Positions 53,780 through 62,288 of a stretch of 64,000 nt of DNA are shown piece by piece. Both the position numbers and the translations under genes were made by a program. The notes below the pieces were generated by a model. The model was not told where the DNA came from, did no database searches, and was given only the letters and a program-made list of their open reading frames with translations. The DNA is from Promethearchaeia archaeon (lineage in GTDB: Archaea > Asgardarchaeota > Lokiarchaeia > Sigyniarchaeales > SOKP01). Each line of letters starts with the position of its first letter. Positions within the stretch are counted from its first letter, which is position 1. The stretch lies in NCBI GenBank assembly GCA_029856105.1, contig JAHQWH010000015.1, forward strand, positions 164,543 to 228,542. Direction: 5' to 3'.

Positions 53780-53789
53780 ATACATCATA

Positions 53790-54173
53790 TTACTTTTTTC
53801 TTTGTTTCTCTCTTGGAACAACACAAGTTCCACTTGCTTTGCATACGACAATAGGTTCATTTAAGAAATCAGCCGCAGAATCATTTATATCTGGTTTTAA
53901 TGTAATAACCTTTCTTGCCTCAAAAATCATCTTTCTTGAAGTGTTACCTATTTCAATAATTTTTCCTTCAGCTTCTATATAATCACCAGCATAAACGGGA
54001 GCTAAAAATTCAATGCTGTCATAAGCCCGAAATAAACCCTCATCTCCATCGTTTTTAATCAATAACTCAGTAGCAACATCCCCAAATAATTCTAATATTT
54101 TAGCCCCATCAACTAAATTTCCTCCATAATGAGCATCGTTTAAACTCATCCTTACTCTAATTAATGATTTCAT
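53790..54173 (-). CDS. kal: 3-aminobutyryl-CoA ammonia lyase
   Basis: 127 aa hotdog-fold enzyme that removes ammonia from L-3-aminobutyryl-CoA to give crotonyl-CoA. Its start [24 protein letters not shown] matches the family, in which this D-A-H-Y-G-G segment forms the active site. [17 protein letters not shown] is the usual thioesterase-like strand. It is the first gene of the minus-strand lysine cluster, just before kce. Confidence 0.93.
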   Translation of the reverse strand: MKSLIRVRMSLNDAHYGGNLVDGAKILELFGDVATELLIKNDGDEGLFRAYDSIEFLAPVYAGDYIEAEGKIIEIGNTSRKMIFEARKVITLKPDINDSAADFLNEPIVVCKASGTCVVPREKQRKK

Positions 54174-54201
54174 ACAAGATCATTCCCTATTTTTTTTTTC
54201 T

Positions 54202-54238
54202 TAAGATAAAATTATATTCTAATTTCAATATTATCTTA
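54202..54238. promoter_or_regulatory. Inverted repeat TAAGATAA...TTATCTTA in the kal leader
   Basis: Eight-base complementary arms (54202-54209 and 54231-54238) separated by 21 nt, 28 nt upstream of the kal start. It may be an operator or a leader hairpin of the lysine operon; low sequence complexity makes chance possible. Confidence 0.3.
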
Positions 54239-54398
54239 TGAAATTAAAAATTTCTTTTATTTTCAATGTTTTAATAGTAAAATTTATCTTCAAAACTTTG
54301 TTGTTTTAATGGAAAATTTATTGAAATTTAGCTTATATTTAATTAAAAAAACAAATGTGATTTTTATTTTATTTAAAAGATTCAATAAACTATAAAAA

Positions 54399-54554
54399 TG
54401 CGAGATTTGCGGAAATGAAAAAGATGTGCCTTTATGCTGCGATTGGTCAATGATTGTGAAGGATGACTATATAATATGTTGTTGTGAATCAGAAGAGTGT
54501 GGTTATCGACCTATCCCCGAATGTAGTGGACAAAAAATGAATTACATGGGATAA
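54399..54554 (+). pseudogene. Cys-rich zinc-ribbon mini-ORF without start codon
   Basis: A 51-codon frame reads CEICGNEKDVPLCCDWSM, then ICCCESEECGY, with Cys pairs spaced like a zinc ribbon. A stop codon lies one codon before the first Cys and no ATG/GTG/TTG precedes it in frame; the ATG at 54398 is in another frame. Either it is a decayed gene, or an indel has removed the start. The rest of the 420-nt region (54174-54595) is AT-rich leader sequence of kal. Confidence 0.4.
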
Positions 54555-54595
54555 TGAAAAAAATATGAAAAATTATTTTAAAAAAATTGGAAAAA

Positions 54596-56176
54596 TTACC
54601 AAATTAAATCGTTAATTACGTCTTTATCTCTATCAGCTTCTTTTTTACCAAGTACTTTTCTAATGCGTAAATCGTTGATTGAATCTTCGAGTTTAGTATC
54701 CAAATTCTTAATATCCATCAAATTGCCTGTTTCTCCTCCTTTATCGACTAAATTTATCATCGCGTTATCCTTATTCATTAAATCTCTTAATTTATATCTA
54801 AAGGCATCTGTTACTCTTGTCCGTTGGATTTTCCCTTTTTTTATCAAAATAGGAAAAACGGGAGCTCTTTCTGTAGTTCTGCGCGTATTTGGATCTACAA
54901 AGTAGAAAATAAACATAGGTATACCTACGATCACATCTTTAGTCATAATTTCAATAGAAAAAGTGTTAAAGAAGTTTTGAACGTTAGTCATTTCAACATC
55001 TTTAATTCTTTCGATGTTATCAAGACAAGATTGTTTTTCTTGTTTGATTCTTGCAACTATGCTCTCGGCTGAAGTAAGGTCGCTGCTAAGTTCACTATGT
55101 TTTGCTTGGATAGTGCTTTCAATCTCAGATTTTTTCCTCTCAAGCTCTCTAATTTTTTGTTGTTTGGATTTTTCTAAATCGTTTATTTCTCGTTGTACAT
55201 TCTTCCTTATTTGAGCGACTTCGGATTCATATCTGCTAATTGTATTCCCTAGATCTTGATATTTTATGCGTAAGTCTTTTAGTGCACCTTCAACTTCAAA
55301 TAAGTCGTTTTTATTGATTGAATTTTTTAGTCTATCTACGCCATTTTTTGTTGCGCTAAGATTGTTGTAAAGATCGCCAGTTTTATCGTTAATTTTATAC
55401 TTTCCACCTTTTACCAATTCTTCAGGCGTAGCTTCAATTTTTCGGTTTTTCTCAGCTTCTAATTCTCTAGTAACTATTGCTAATTGCTTTTCCTCTTCGC
55501 TTGTATCGACCTTTTGACTTTTCAATTTGTCAGCATCTTGGCCACCGCGTTGAATCCACTTATCACATAGTTTGATAATTTTTTGACCATAATTATCTAG
55601 GTGTTTAACATCATTTTGAGATATGTAATCAAAAACTTCTGGAATGATTTTTGCTTGATTTATACTTTTAGGAATCGGTCCTCCTTCTAAGAGGAAATAT
55701 GGCTCACTAAATGAATTAATATTGTATTGATTTAAGAAAAAGTTTTTAAAATACTCAACTTCACTAGCACTAAAAAGGGCTTCTTGAATTGCCGTACCTC
55801 TTCTATAATTTTTAGATTTCTTTAAATAATTACTATTATACGACTGCAAAGAATTTAAGAATGATGCTGAATCTGCACCTTGAATTATGTTATCTGGACT
55901 GGGTGGCGTTTGTGAAAATTTTCCTACATTTAATTTCTCTTGTTTATTTAACAGATAACTACAAACGCAAGCACGAGTTTCATTTAAAGGAACTAAACGA
56001 ACGGGCCAAAAACAAGCAGTAATTCTATTTATCTTGCCTAGTTTTTTAATAGTCTTTCCATAAATGTTTATACATTCGTTTAATGCCATCGCCATTTCAT
56101 CTAGTAATGTAGCTTTTGAGCGGGCAGGGATTACTTCGCCAACATTGATTAGAAAAGGAATTATTTTATCTACCAT
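54596..56176 (-). CDS. Coiled-coil hypothetical protein
   Basis: 526 aa with no recognised family. The first 220 residues are globular and include a Cys-containing strand (NETRACVCSYLLN) and GTAIQEALFSASEVEYFKNFF. Residues about 225-400 form a long coiled coil (EEEKQLAIVTRELEAEKNRK, NDLEKSKQQKIRELERKKSE). The C-terminal 120 residues are mixed alpha-beta (GIPMFIFYFVDPNTRRTTER) and may be a second globular domain. There is no signal peptide. It stands alone between the lysine operon and the SDR genes. A structural or scaffolding role is possible. Confidence 0.7.
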   Translation of the reverse strand: MVDKIIPFLINVGEVIPARSKATLLDEMAMALNECINIYGKTIKKLGKINRITACFWPVRLVPLNETRACVCSYLLNKQEKLNVGKFSQTPPSPDNIIQGADSASFLNSLQSYNSNYLKKSKNYRRGTAIQEALFSASEVEYFKNFFLNQYNINSFSEPYFLLEGGPIPKSINQAKIIPEVFDYISQNDVKHLDNYGQKIIKLCDKWIQRGGQDADKLKSQKVDTSEEEKQLAIVTRELEAEKNRKIEATPEELVKGGKYKINDKTGDLYNNLSATKNGVDRLKNSINKNDLFEVEGALKDLRIKYQDLGNTISRYESEVAQIRKNVQREINDLEKSKQQKIRELERKKSEIESTIQAKHSELSSDLTSAESIVARIKQEKQSCLDNIERIKDVEMTNVQNFFNTFSIEIMTKDVIVGIPMFIFYFVDPNTRRTTERAPVFPILIKKGKIQRTRVTDAFRYKLRDLMNKDNAMINLVDKGGETGNLMDIKNLDTKLEDSINDLRIRKVLGKKEADRDKDVINDLIW

Positions 56177-56339
56177 TTTTTTGAATCACATAAATTTTCT
56201 ATTTTCTATATTAAATCTAAAAATGAGTTAAGTAAATAAATTTTTCCCTCTAGATTTTCAATGTTTATCTTTGAATTAAAAACTTAAAAGAAGGAAAACC
56301 CAATATATATTAAAATAAGTTATTAAAAGATGATAAAAT

Positions 56340-57158
56340 ATGGTTGATAAGTTTCTAGAAGGAAAGGGTGCCCTTATAACTGGGGGCGCATCTGGTTTTG
56401 GGAGGGGTATAGCAATTGAATATGCGAAAAGAGGAGCAGATTTAATCTTAGTTGATATAAATGAAGAACTTTTAAATGAAACCTGTAAGAAAATTGAACA
56501 AGAATATAAACAAAAAGTTATCCCTATTGTATGTGATGTTTCAAAATCAGAACAAGTACAAGATATGGCAAAGAGGGCTTTTAAAGAATTAGATAATATA
56601 TATGTGCTAAATAATAATGCGGGGATTGGTGATATATATGGACCTGATTTATTGAGAATTAAGGAAGATTTGTTCGATAGAATAATTAGTGTTAATCTAC
56701 GAGGTCAATGGTTAGTCTCTAAATATGTAAGTAAAAAAATGAAATCCCAAAAGTTTGAAAACGAGCTTTTATCTGGAAAAGTAATTCATACTGCATCTAT
56801 TGCCGGAATGGTTGTTGATATCAAATTATCAGCATATACATTAAGTAAAGTTGGAGTAATTGCCATGGTAAAAATGCTTGCGCAAAGTTTAGCTCCAAAA
56901 ATCACTGTTAATGCGATTTCACCAGGTTATCATGTAACAGGGATATATAATTATTCTGAAAACGCTATGAAAGCCACAATGGATGATGGACATGTTAAAA
57001 CACCTTTAAATAGAATAGGAACTGTTCAAGATGTTGCAAATATAAGTGTATTTTTAGCGTCTCCTTTATCAAACTTTATAACAGGACATAATATTCCCGC
57101 AGATGGTGGAATTGCAGAAGTAGGCGTTCCAGCAAACTATTTAAAGTCAGAAATTTAA
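56340..57158 (+). CDS. Short-chain dehydrogenase/reductase
   Basis: 272 aa classical SDR. The cofactor loop is ITGGASGFGRGIA, with VLVD-type acidic end of strand 2 (LILVDINEE) that favours NAD. NNNAG is the structural motif, and the catalytic Tyr/Lys is YTLSK. The C-terminal GHNIPADGGIAEVG is usual. First of three SDR genes in this stretch, which differ enough to have separate substrates. Substrate unknown. Confidence 0.88.
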   Translation: MVDKFLEGKGALITGGASGFGRGIAIEYAKRGADLILVDINEELLNETCKKIEQEYKQKVIPIVCDVSKSEQVQDMAKRAFKELDNIYVLNNNAGIGDIYGPDLLRIKEDLFDRIISVNLRGQWLVSKYVSKKMKSQKFENELLSGKVIHTASIAGMVVDIKLSAYTLSKVGVIAMVKMLAQSLAPKITVNAISPGYHVTGIYNYSENAMKATMDDGHVKTPLNRIGTVQDVANISVFLASPLSNFITGHNIPADGGIAEVGVPANYLKSEI

Positions 57159-57162
57159 AATC

Positions 57163-57172
57163 TTTTTTTTTT
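57163..57172 (+). terminator. T10 terminator after SDR 1
   Basis: Ten T residues 4 nt after the stop codon of the SDR at 56340. Confidence 0.5.
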
Positions 57173-57273
57173 ATAGTTTCTGATATATAAAAAGATTAAA
57201 AATTTATATACTAAAGAAAATCGATAATTAATTATAAAAATTAAAAAATTTTAATATTAAAAAAGTGATAAAA

Positions 57274-57669
57274 ATGATTGAAATTATACTTGCAATATTT
57301 CAAATAATTGGAGCTATAGGCATTGGGGGATTCTGGATATATTTTTTCTTAGTCGAGAATAAAAATCCTGAAAATACTGAAGTTTTTCTTGCTTTTGAAA
57401 GATCCTTTCCAATTCCAGACATATTATGGGCGACACCTGCTCTATTACTTGCAGCAATTGGTCTATTGACTGGTAAAAGATATGGTGTCTTTTTTTCCAT
57501 AGCTGCAGGAAGTGCTATATTATTTCTAGGGCTATTAGACATATCTTTTAATGCCCAAAATGGTGGATATAAGAAGAGTACATCTGATACAATAATGAAC
57601 TTAGTTATTAACTTATACTGCGTCATTTTTGGGATACTATACATGGTATATGGTTTTATAAATTTCTAA
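57274..57669 (+). CDS. Small four-helix membrane protein
   Basis: 131 aa with four predicted membrane helices (IILAIFQIIGAIGIGGFWIYFFLV; ILWATPALLLAAIGLLTG; GVFFSIAAGSAILFLGLLD; LVINLYCVIFGILYMVYGFI). ATG 57274 is preferred to GTG 57265. It precedes the KDSR-like SDR by 22 nt and is probably cotranscribed. No family recognised. Confidence 0.65.
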   Translation: MIEIILAIFQIIGAIGIGGFWIYFFLVENKNPENTEVFLAFERSFPIPDILWATPALLLAAIGLLTGKRYGVFFSIAAGSAILFLGLLDISFNAQNGGYKKSTSDTIMNLVINLYCVIFGILYMVYGFINF

Positions 57670-57691
57670 ATTATACTGAGAAGTGAATCAA

Positions 57692-58543
57692 ATGGCAAAA
57701 GAGAAACTAATAAAAAAACAACCTTTTAAAGACAAAATAGCTATTATTTGTGGTGGCTCTACAGGGATAGGAAAGGCAACAGTAAGGGAATTTGTGATAT
57801 TAGGAGGTAGTGTGTGTATTATCGCAAGAAGATCTGACGTCTTACTAAATGCTGCTGAAGACATTAAGAAAGAATTGAAGCACGGCTCACAATTTGTTGA
57901 CCATATATCATGTGACGCTACAGATATCGAAAAATTAAGACCACTTTTAGTAAGTTTTATTGAAAAACATGGACATCCAAATTATTTAATAAATGTAGTT
58001 GGATATGCTCTTCCGGATTATATTGAAAATTACACTTTTGAAGATTTCAAACAAAACATGGATATTAATTACTACGGTCAATTAGCCCCTACTTTAATAT
58101 TGTTGCCTTACTTTATGAAAGAGAAAAGTGGACATATAGTATTTGTTTCTTCAGTCTCAGGATTTCTTGGTGTAATGGGTTATGCTGCGTATACCCCTAC
58201 TAAATTTGCAATTGTTGGATTAGCAGAACAATTAAAAACTGAATTAAGTCCTTACAATATTAACATATCTGTATTATATCCCCCTGATACTGAAACACCC
58301 GCCTTTGAGAGAGAAAACATTAAGAAACCAAAAGAATGTATGATCATTTCAGAGCGAGGAGGTCTTTTACAGCCAGAACAGGTAGCAGAACCATTTATAG
58401 AAGGTATATTAAAGAAAAAGTTTTATATAACTCCTGGTGAAGCAAAATTTTTATGGAAAATGAAGAGACTTTTTCCTAATTTAGTTAATAACATTTTAGA
58501 TAAAGAATTAAGAAAAGCCAGAAAACAATTAGGAAAAAACTAA
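57692..58543 (+). CDS. SDR resembling 3-ketodihydrosphingosine reductase
   Basis: 283 aa from ATG 57692 (GTG 57683 is the track start). The cofactor loop is GGSTGIGKATV. IIARR at the end of strand 2 suggests NADP. The catalytic region is SSVSGFLGVMGYAAYTPTK (Tyr-x3-Lys). The following YPPDTETPAFERENIKKP is the distinctive segment of eukaryotic KDSR/TSC10 (PPDTxTPG...EN..KP), which reduces 3-ketosphinganine. Whether this organism makes such lipids is unknown; a related long-chain ketone is the safer guess. Confidence 0.78.
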   Translation: MAKEKLIKKQPFKDKIAIICGGSTGIGKATVREFVILGGSVCIIARRSDVLLNAAEDIKKELKHGSQFVDHISCDATDIEKLRPLLVSFIEKHGHPNYLINVVGYALPDYIENYTFEDFKQNMDINYYGQLAPTLILLPYFMKEKSGHIVFVSSVSGFLGVMGYAAYTPTKFAIVGLAEQLKTELSPYNINISVLYPPDTETPAFERENIKKPKECMIISERGGLLQPEQVAEPFIEGILKKKFYITPGEAKFLWKMKRLFPNLVNNILDKELRKARKQLGKN

Positions 58544-58546
58544 TTA

Positions 58547-58560
58547 TTTTTTTTTTTTTT
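58547..58560 (+). terminator. T14 terminator after SDR 2
   Basis: Fourteen T residues 3 nt after the stop codon of the KDSR-like gene. Confidence 0.5.
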
Positions 58561-58604
58561 AAATTAAAAAATGTTTTTAATTATTGAATGAAACTGAGTA
58601 AATT

Positions 58605-59426
58605 ATGAAAGAAAATTATTTAAAAGATAAAATAGCAATTATTACAGGAGCAGCAGGAGGTATCGGGAGAGAAATAGCAAAATTATTTGATATATATGGT
58701 ATAAAATTAATTTTGACAGATATTAATGAAGAAGGTTTAAGAGTAATTGCAAATGAGCTTTCGCAAGAACCATTAATTATTCCTTGCGATATAACAAAAA
58801 TAGAACAAGTAAAAAACTTAATTTCACAAACGAATTCAAAGTATGGAACAGTAGATATTCTTATTAATACAGTTGGTATTATTATTCCTGCTCTTTTCGA
58901 AAATACTAATTATTCGGATATTGAAAAACAGATTAATGTTAATTTATTAGGTATAATTCATTGTACCAAAGAAATTATTCCAATAATGAAAGATGCGGGA
59001 GGGGGAAATATTGTTACTATTTCTTCTCTAGCAGGAATAGTTCCAGAAACTTATAGTTCAATTTATACAGCAACCAAGTTCGCCCTCAGAGGTTTTGATC
59101 TAACCTTAAATCTTGAGCTTAAAAAGCACAACATAACCGTCTCCACTATTTTTCCTGATTCTGTAGATACGTCTATGTTAGAATACGAAGCAAAGCATGG
59201 CGGGTCGCCCTTAACATTTTTAAGTGACCCTGTAAACCCTGAAAGAGTCGCTAAAGCTGCATTAAAAGCAATTCTTAAAAATAAGGTAGAGATTTGTGTC
59301 CCTCACTTTCAAGGAACTTTATCTAAATTTATTATGTGTTTCCCTAAGAGGGTTCAAAAAATGTGGCCAAAGCTAGAAAAGAAGGGAGAGAAGAGGAAAC
59401 AAGAGTTTTTGAGAAATTTAAATTAG
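58605..59426 (+). CDS. Short-chain dehydrogenase/reductase
   Basis: 273 aa. The cofactor loop is ITGAAGGIGREIA and strand 2 ends LTDINEE, favouring NAD. The catalytic segment SSLAGIVPETYSSIYTATK has the Tyr-x3-Lys. The C-terminal tail is basic (KKGEKRKQEFLRNLN). The overall form resembles SDRs that act on lipids or secondary alcohols. It is third in the group, with its own short leader after a T-tract. Substrate unknown. Confidence 0.86.
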   Translation: MKENYLKDKIAIITGAAGGIGREIAKLFDIYGIKLILTDINEEGLRVIANELSQEPLIIPCDITKIEQVKNLISQTNSKYGTVDILINTVGIIIPALFENTNYSDIEKQINVNLLGIIHCTKEIIPIMKDAGGGNIVTISSLAGIVPETYSSIYTATKFALRGFDLTLNLELKKHNITVSTIFPDSVDTSMLEYEAKHGGSPLTFLSDPVNPERVAKAALKAILKNKVEICVPHFQGTLSKFIMCFPKRVQKMWPKLEKKGEKRKQEFLRNLN

Positions 59427-59645
59427 CCATTTAATAATTAATCGAGAAAAAATATTTCAATTAAGAGGACAAAATTTCAATACGAGATTTCAGAATGTAT
59501 TCTTTTTTCATATTTTTTATATAAATTATAAGTATTCGAAGTACTTTTTTTGAATAATTATTCCTTAATATTAAAATAGGTAAATTAATATTAATAATAC
59601 AAGAAAATAAAAAATTTCAAAAATAAAAGGAGATGAAAGAAAAAA

Positions 59646-59804
59646 ATGCCAAGAGGAGATAGAACGGGACCAGATGGAAAAGGTAGCAAAACTGGCAGAG
59701 GTTTAGGTTATTGTTCTGGTAGCGATTCCCCTGGATTCACAAAGGGTTCTAGACAGGGAATGGGACGGAGAAAAGGTAATAAATCCAGGCGTAGAAATAG
59801 GTAA
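59646..59804 (+). CDS. DUF5320-like glycine/arginine-rich mini-protein
   Basis: 52 aa, missed by the ORF track because of length. The sequence MPRGDRTGPDGKGSKTGRGLGYC matches the DUF5320 style (MPRGDRTGPxGxGPxTGRGxGYC), small proteins often found near NifB/NifX-like or iron-sulfur genes in anaerobes. AAAGGAGATG lies 14 nt upstream of ATG 59646. Unlike typical members it ends in a very basic tail (GRRKGNKSRRRNR). Function unknown; one Cys only. Confidence 0.7.
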   Translation: MPRGDRTGPDGKGSKTGRGLGYCSGSDSPGFTKGSRQGMGRRKGNKSRRRNR

Positions 59805-59980
59805 CATCGGTTTTATATTCATGTAATATATTTTTTATTTTATGAATAATTTTTCCAAATTTTTTAGAATTTAATATTTTGATTTATTCTTTAAATAATT
59901 AGTAAAAATTATAATATTCAATTATTATCATTAATTTCTATCTAATTGATTTTGATAAATATATAAGTTGATTATAAAAG

Positions 59981-61105
59981 TTGGAAAAAGATAATAAAAG
60001 AAGAAGGATCGGTCTAATAATTAACCCCATTGCAGGCATGGGAGGGAGCGTAGGACTTAAAGGAACTGATGGTGACATATTTAAGAAAGCTATTAAAATG
60101 GGGGCTAAACCAATAACTCCTGACAGAGTTCATACTTTACTTTCTAGTATCAAAAATAAAGATAAAATTCATTTATTAGTTGCTCCAGGTAATATGGGAG
60201 CCAATATAATAAAAGATAGTGGCATCGATTTTGATATTATTGGTAATATTAATCAAGAAACTACTGCTGAAGATACAAAGAGAATAGCAAAATTGATGAA
60301 ACAACAGAATATTGAATTGTTAATTTTTTGTGGTGGAGACGGGACAGCCAGAGATATTCACGATGCCATTGGCTTATCTATACCTGTTGTGGCAATACCT
60401 TCTGGCGTTAAAATGTTCAGCTCTGTTTTTGCCATTAACCCTAGAGCTGCTGCCGAAATTGTTGATAAATTCATAAAGGAAACGGTTGAACTTCAAGAAA
60501 ATGAGGTTTTAGATATTAATGAAGACTCGTTTCGAGAAGGAATTTTAGATTCAAGACTATATGGGTACTTAAATGTTCCTAAAGTTATGAATCTTCTACA
60601 GGCTGGAAAAGATGGTTCTAAAATAGGAAGGTCCATTGAAGAAAATAAACGTGAAATTGCTCAACATGTTATTGAAAATTTAGATGATGACACATTATAT
60701 TTACTTGGACCTGGTACAACTGTAAAAGCAATTACCGATCAGTTAAACCTAACAAAAAGCCTACTTGGAGTAGATGCTCTTTATAACGATAAGATTGTTG
60801 GGATAGATTTAAACGAACGTGGGATCCTAGAACTTTTGAATAAACATAAAAAAGCAAAAATTATCGTCTCGCCAATAGGGGGGCAAGGATTTATTTTTGG
60901 AAGAGGTAATAAGCAATTTACTCCTAAAGTTCTAAAAAAAATTGGAAAAAAGAATGTTAAAATAGTTTCAACTGAAGAAAAAATTAAAGGTTTAAGATGT
61001 TTAATGGTAGATACTGGCGATATTAAGACCGATGAAATGCTTAAAGGACTTGCAAAAGTGATAATCGGATATAAGGAGGAGCTAATAATAGAAATTGAAT
61101 GTTAA
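59981..61105 (+). CDS. ATP-NAD kinase-like protein (COG3199 type)
   Basis: 374 aa of the archaeal NAD/diacylglycerol kinase superfamily. The start IGLIINPIAGMGGSVGLKGTDG is the mark of the COG3199 group. The kinase motif GGDGTARDIHDA is present, then IPSGVKMFSSVFA, and the C-terminal domain has SPIGGQGFIFGRGNKQF. It probably phosphorylates NAD or a related molecule with ATP. It starts at TTG 59981 and precedes the HisC-like gene by 62 nt. Confidence 0.82.
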   Translation: MEKDNKRRRIGLIINPIAGMGGSVGLKGTDGDIFKKAIKMGAKPITPDRVHTLLSSIKNKDKIHLLVAPGNMGANIIKDSGIDFDIIGNINQETTAEDTKRIAKLMKQQNIELLIFCGGDGTARDIHDAIGLSIPVVAIPSGVKMFSSVFAINPRAAAEIVDKFIKETVELQENEVLDINEDSFREGILDSRLYGYLNVPKVMNLLQAGKDGSKIGRSIEENKREIAQHVIENLDDDTLYLLGPGTTVKAITDQLNLTKSLLGVDALYNDKIVGIDLNERGILELLNKHKKAKIIVSPIGGQGFIFGRGNKQFTPKVLKKIGKKNVKIVSTEEKIKGLRCLMVDTGDIKTDEMLKGLAKVIIGYKEELIIEIEC

Positions 61106-61167
61106 GCATTTAATTTCTAACATAAGTAATATATTGAAAAATAATAAGTGAATAATAAGAACGATTT

Positions 61168-62172
61168 TTGTCAAATAGGGTACGAAACATGTTAGTTAGA
61201 TTAGATAGAAACGAAATGTCTATAAAGCTCCCAAGAGAGATTACCGATCCTATCAAAGAAAGCATAGAACTTTTAAATCGATATACACCTCAAAGTAAAG
61301 TAGAGGAATTATTATCAATATTAAGTACATATACGGATTCTCCTAAAAATTCAATTATTATTAGTTCCGCATCTGACATCTTGCTTAAAGAATTTATTTA
61401 TCTTTTTGCGAAAAATAGGCAAATTATTCTCGCTGATCCGTCATTTTTCTTAATTAACGCGACTTGTCGAAAGACTTATTCTTCAATTTTAAAAGTAAGA
61501 TTAAAAGAACCTGAATTTAAATTTTCAATTGTACCGTTAATTGATGAGTTAAAAAAACCAACGTTAATTATTTTAGATAACCCTAACAACCCAACTGGAA
61601 ATATAATTTTAGATAAAAACGAAGTAAAATTGATATTAGAAAATGAAAATGTTATTTTTTTAGTAGACGAAGCTTATTTTGAATTTTCAAATATATCGTA
61701 TGCTAATTTAATCGCAGATTATCCTAATCTAGCTATTTTAAGAACATTAAGCAAGGGATTTGGATTATCTGGGTTAGGAGTGGGATATATTATTGGAGGG
61801 GAAACTGTTCAAAAGAGGTTTCTCGGAATTAATACAATGCTACCTTATCCAAACGTAGTAGCTGGCATAAGTGCCTTGAAAAACAAAAACTACGCAATGG
61901 AATACATTAAAGAAGTTGAAAAAGAAAAAAATCGAATTAGAAGTATTGCTTTAAAATTAGATATCTCAGTTTTTAAAAGTTATTCGAATTTTTTATTAAT
62001 GAAAACAAAAATACCTAACATTTCAAAAAAGCTTACCGAGCAAGGAGTATTGGTACTAGACGTATCAAAACAACTAGGTTTAGAATATTTTAGGGTTACA
62101 ATAGGAAATAGAAAAGAAAACGAATATTTCTTAGGAGCTTTAGAAAAAATCACCTATCAAAATAGAGATTGA
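61168..62172 (+). CDS. HisC/CobD-like class I aminotransferase
   Basis: 334 aa fold-type I PLP enzyme. The motifs are LDNPNNPTGN, VDEAYFEFS, the PLP lysine in LRTLSKGFGLSGLGVGYIIG and the C-terminal arginine region FRVTIGNRKENEYFL. The closest form is histidinol-phosphate aminotransferase, but threonine-phosphate decarboxylase (CobD) shares these motifs. No histidine or cobamide genes are adjacent. It starts at TTG 61168. The lysine pathway's B12 need makes a CobD role worth testing. Confidence 0.82.
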   Translation: MSNRVRNMLVRLDRNEMSIKLPREITDPIKESIELLNRYTPQSKVEELLSILSTYTDSPKNSIIISSASDILLKEFIYLFAKNRQIILADPSFFLINATCRKTYSSILKVRLKEPEFKFSIVPLIDELKKPTLIILDNPNNPTGNIILDKNEVKLILENENVIFLVDEAYFEFSNISYANLIADYPNLAILRTLSKGFGLSGLGVGYIIGGETVQKRFLGINTMLPYPNVVAGISALKNKNYAMEYIKEVEKEKNRIRSIALKLDISVFKSYSNFLLMKTKIPNISKKLTEQGVLVLDVSKQLGLEYFRVTIGNRKENEYFLGALEKITYQNRD

Positions 62173-62288
62173 ATGCTAAGTATACCAGATTTTTTTAATA
62201 TTTAATCCAATAAGCTTTAATTTTATGTAAAAGTTTAAATATTTAGCTAACACATTTGTAAATTAACCTTTTTAATAGAGGGTGCGAA

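Noticed and set aside
52955-53860. Long form of kce as given in the track
   Set aside because: The first 27 residues overlap the end of kal in another frame; MEKLIITAAICG is the natural N-terminus.
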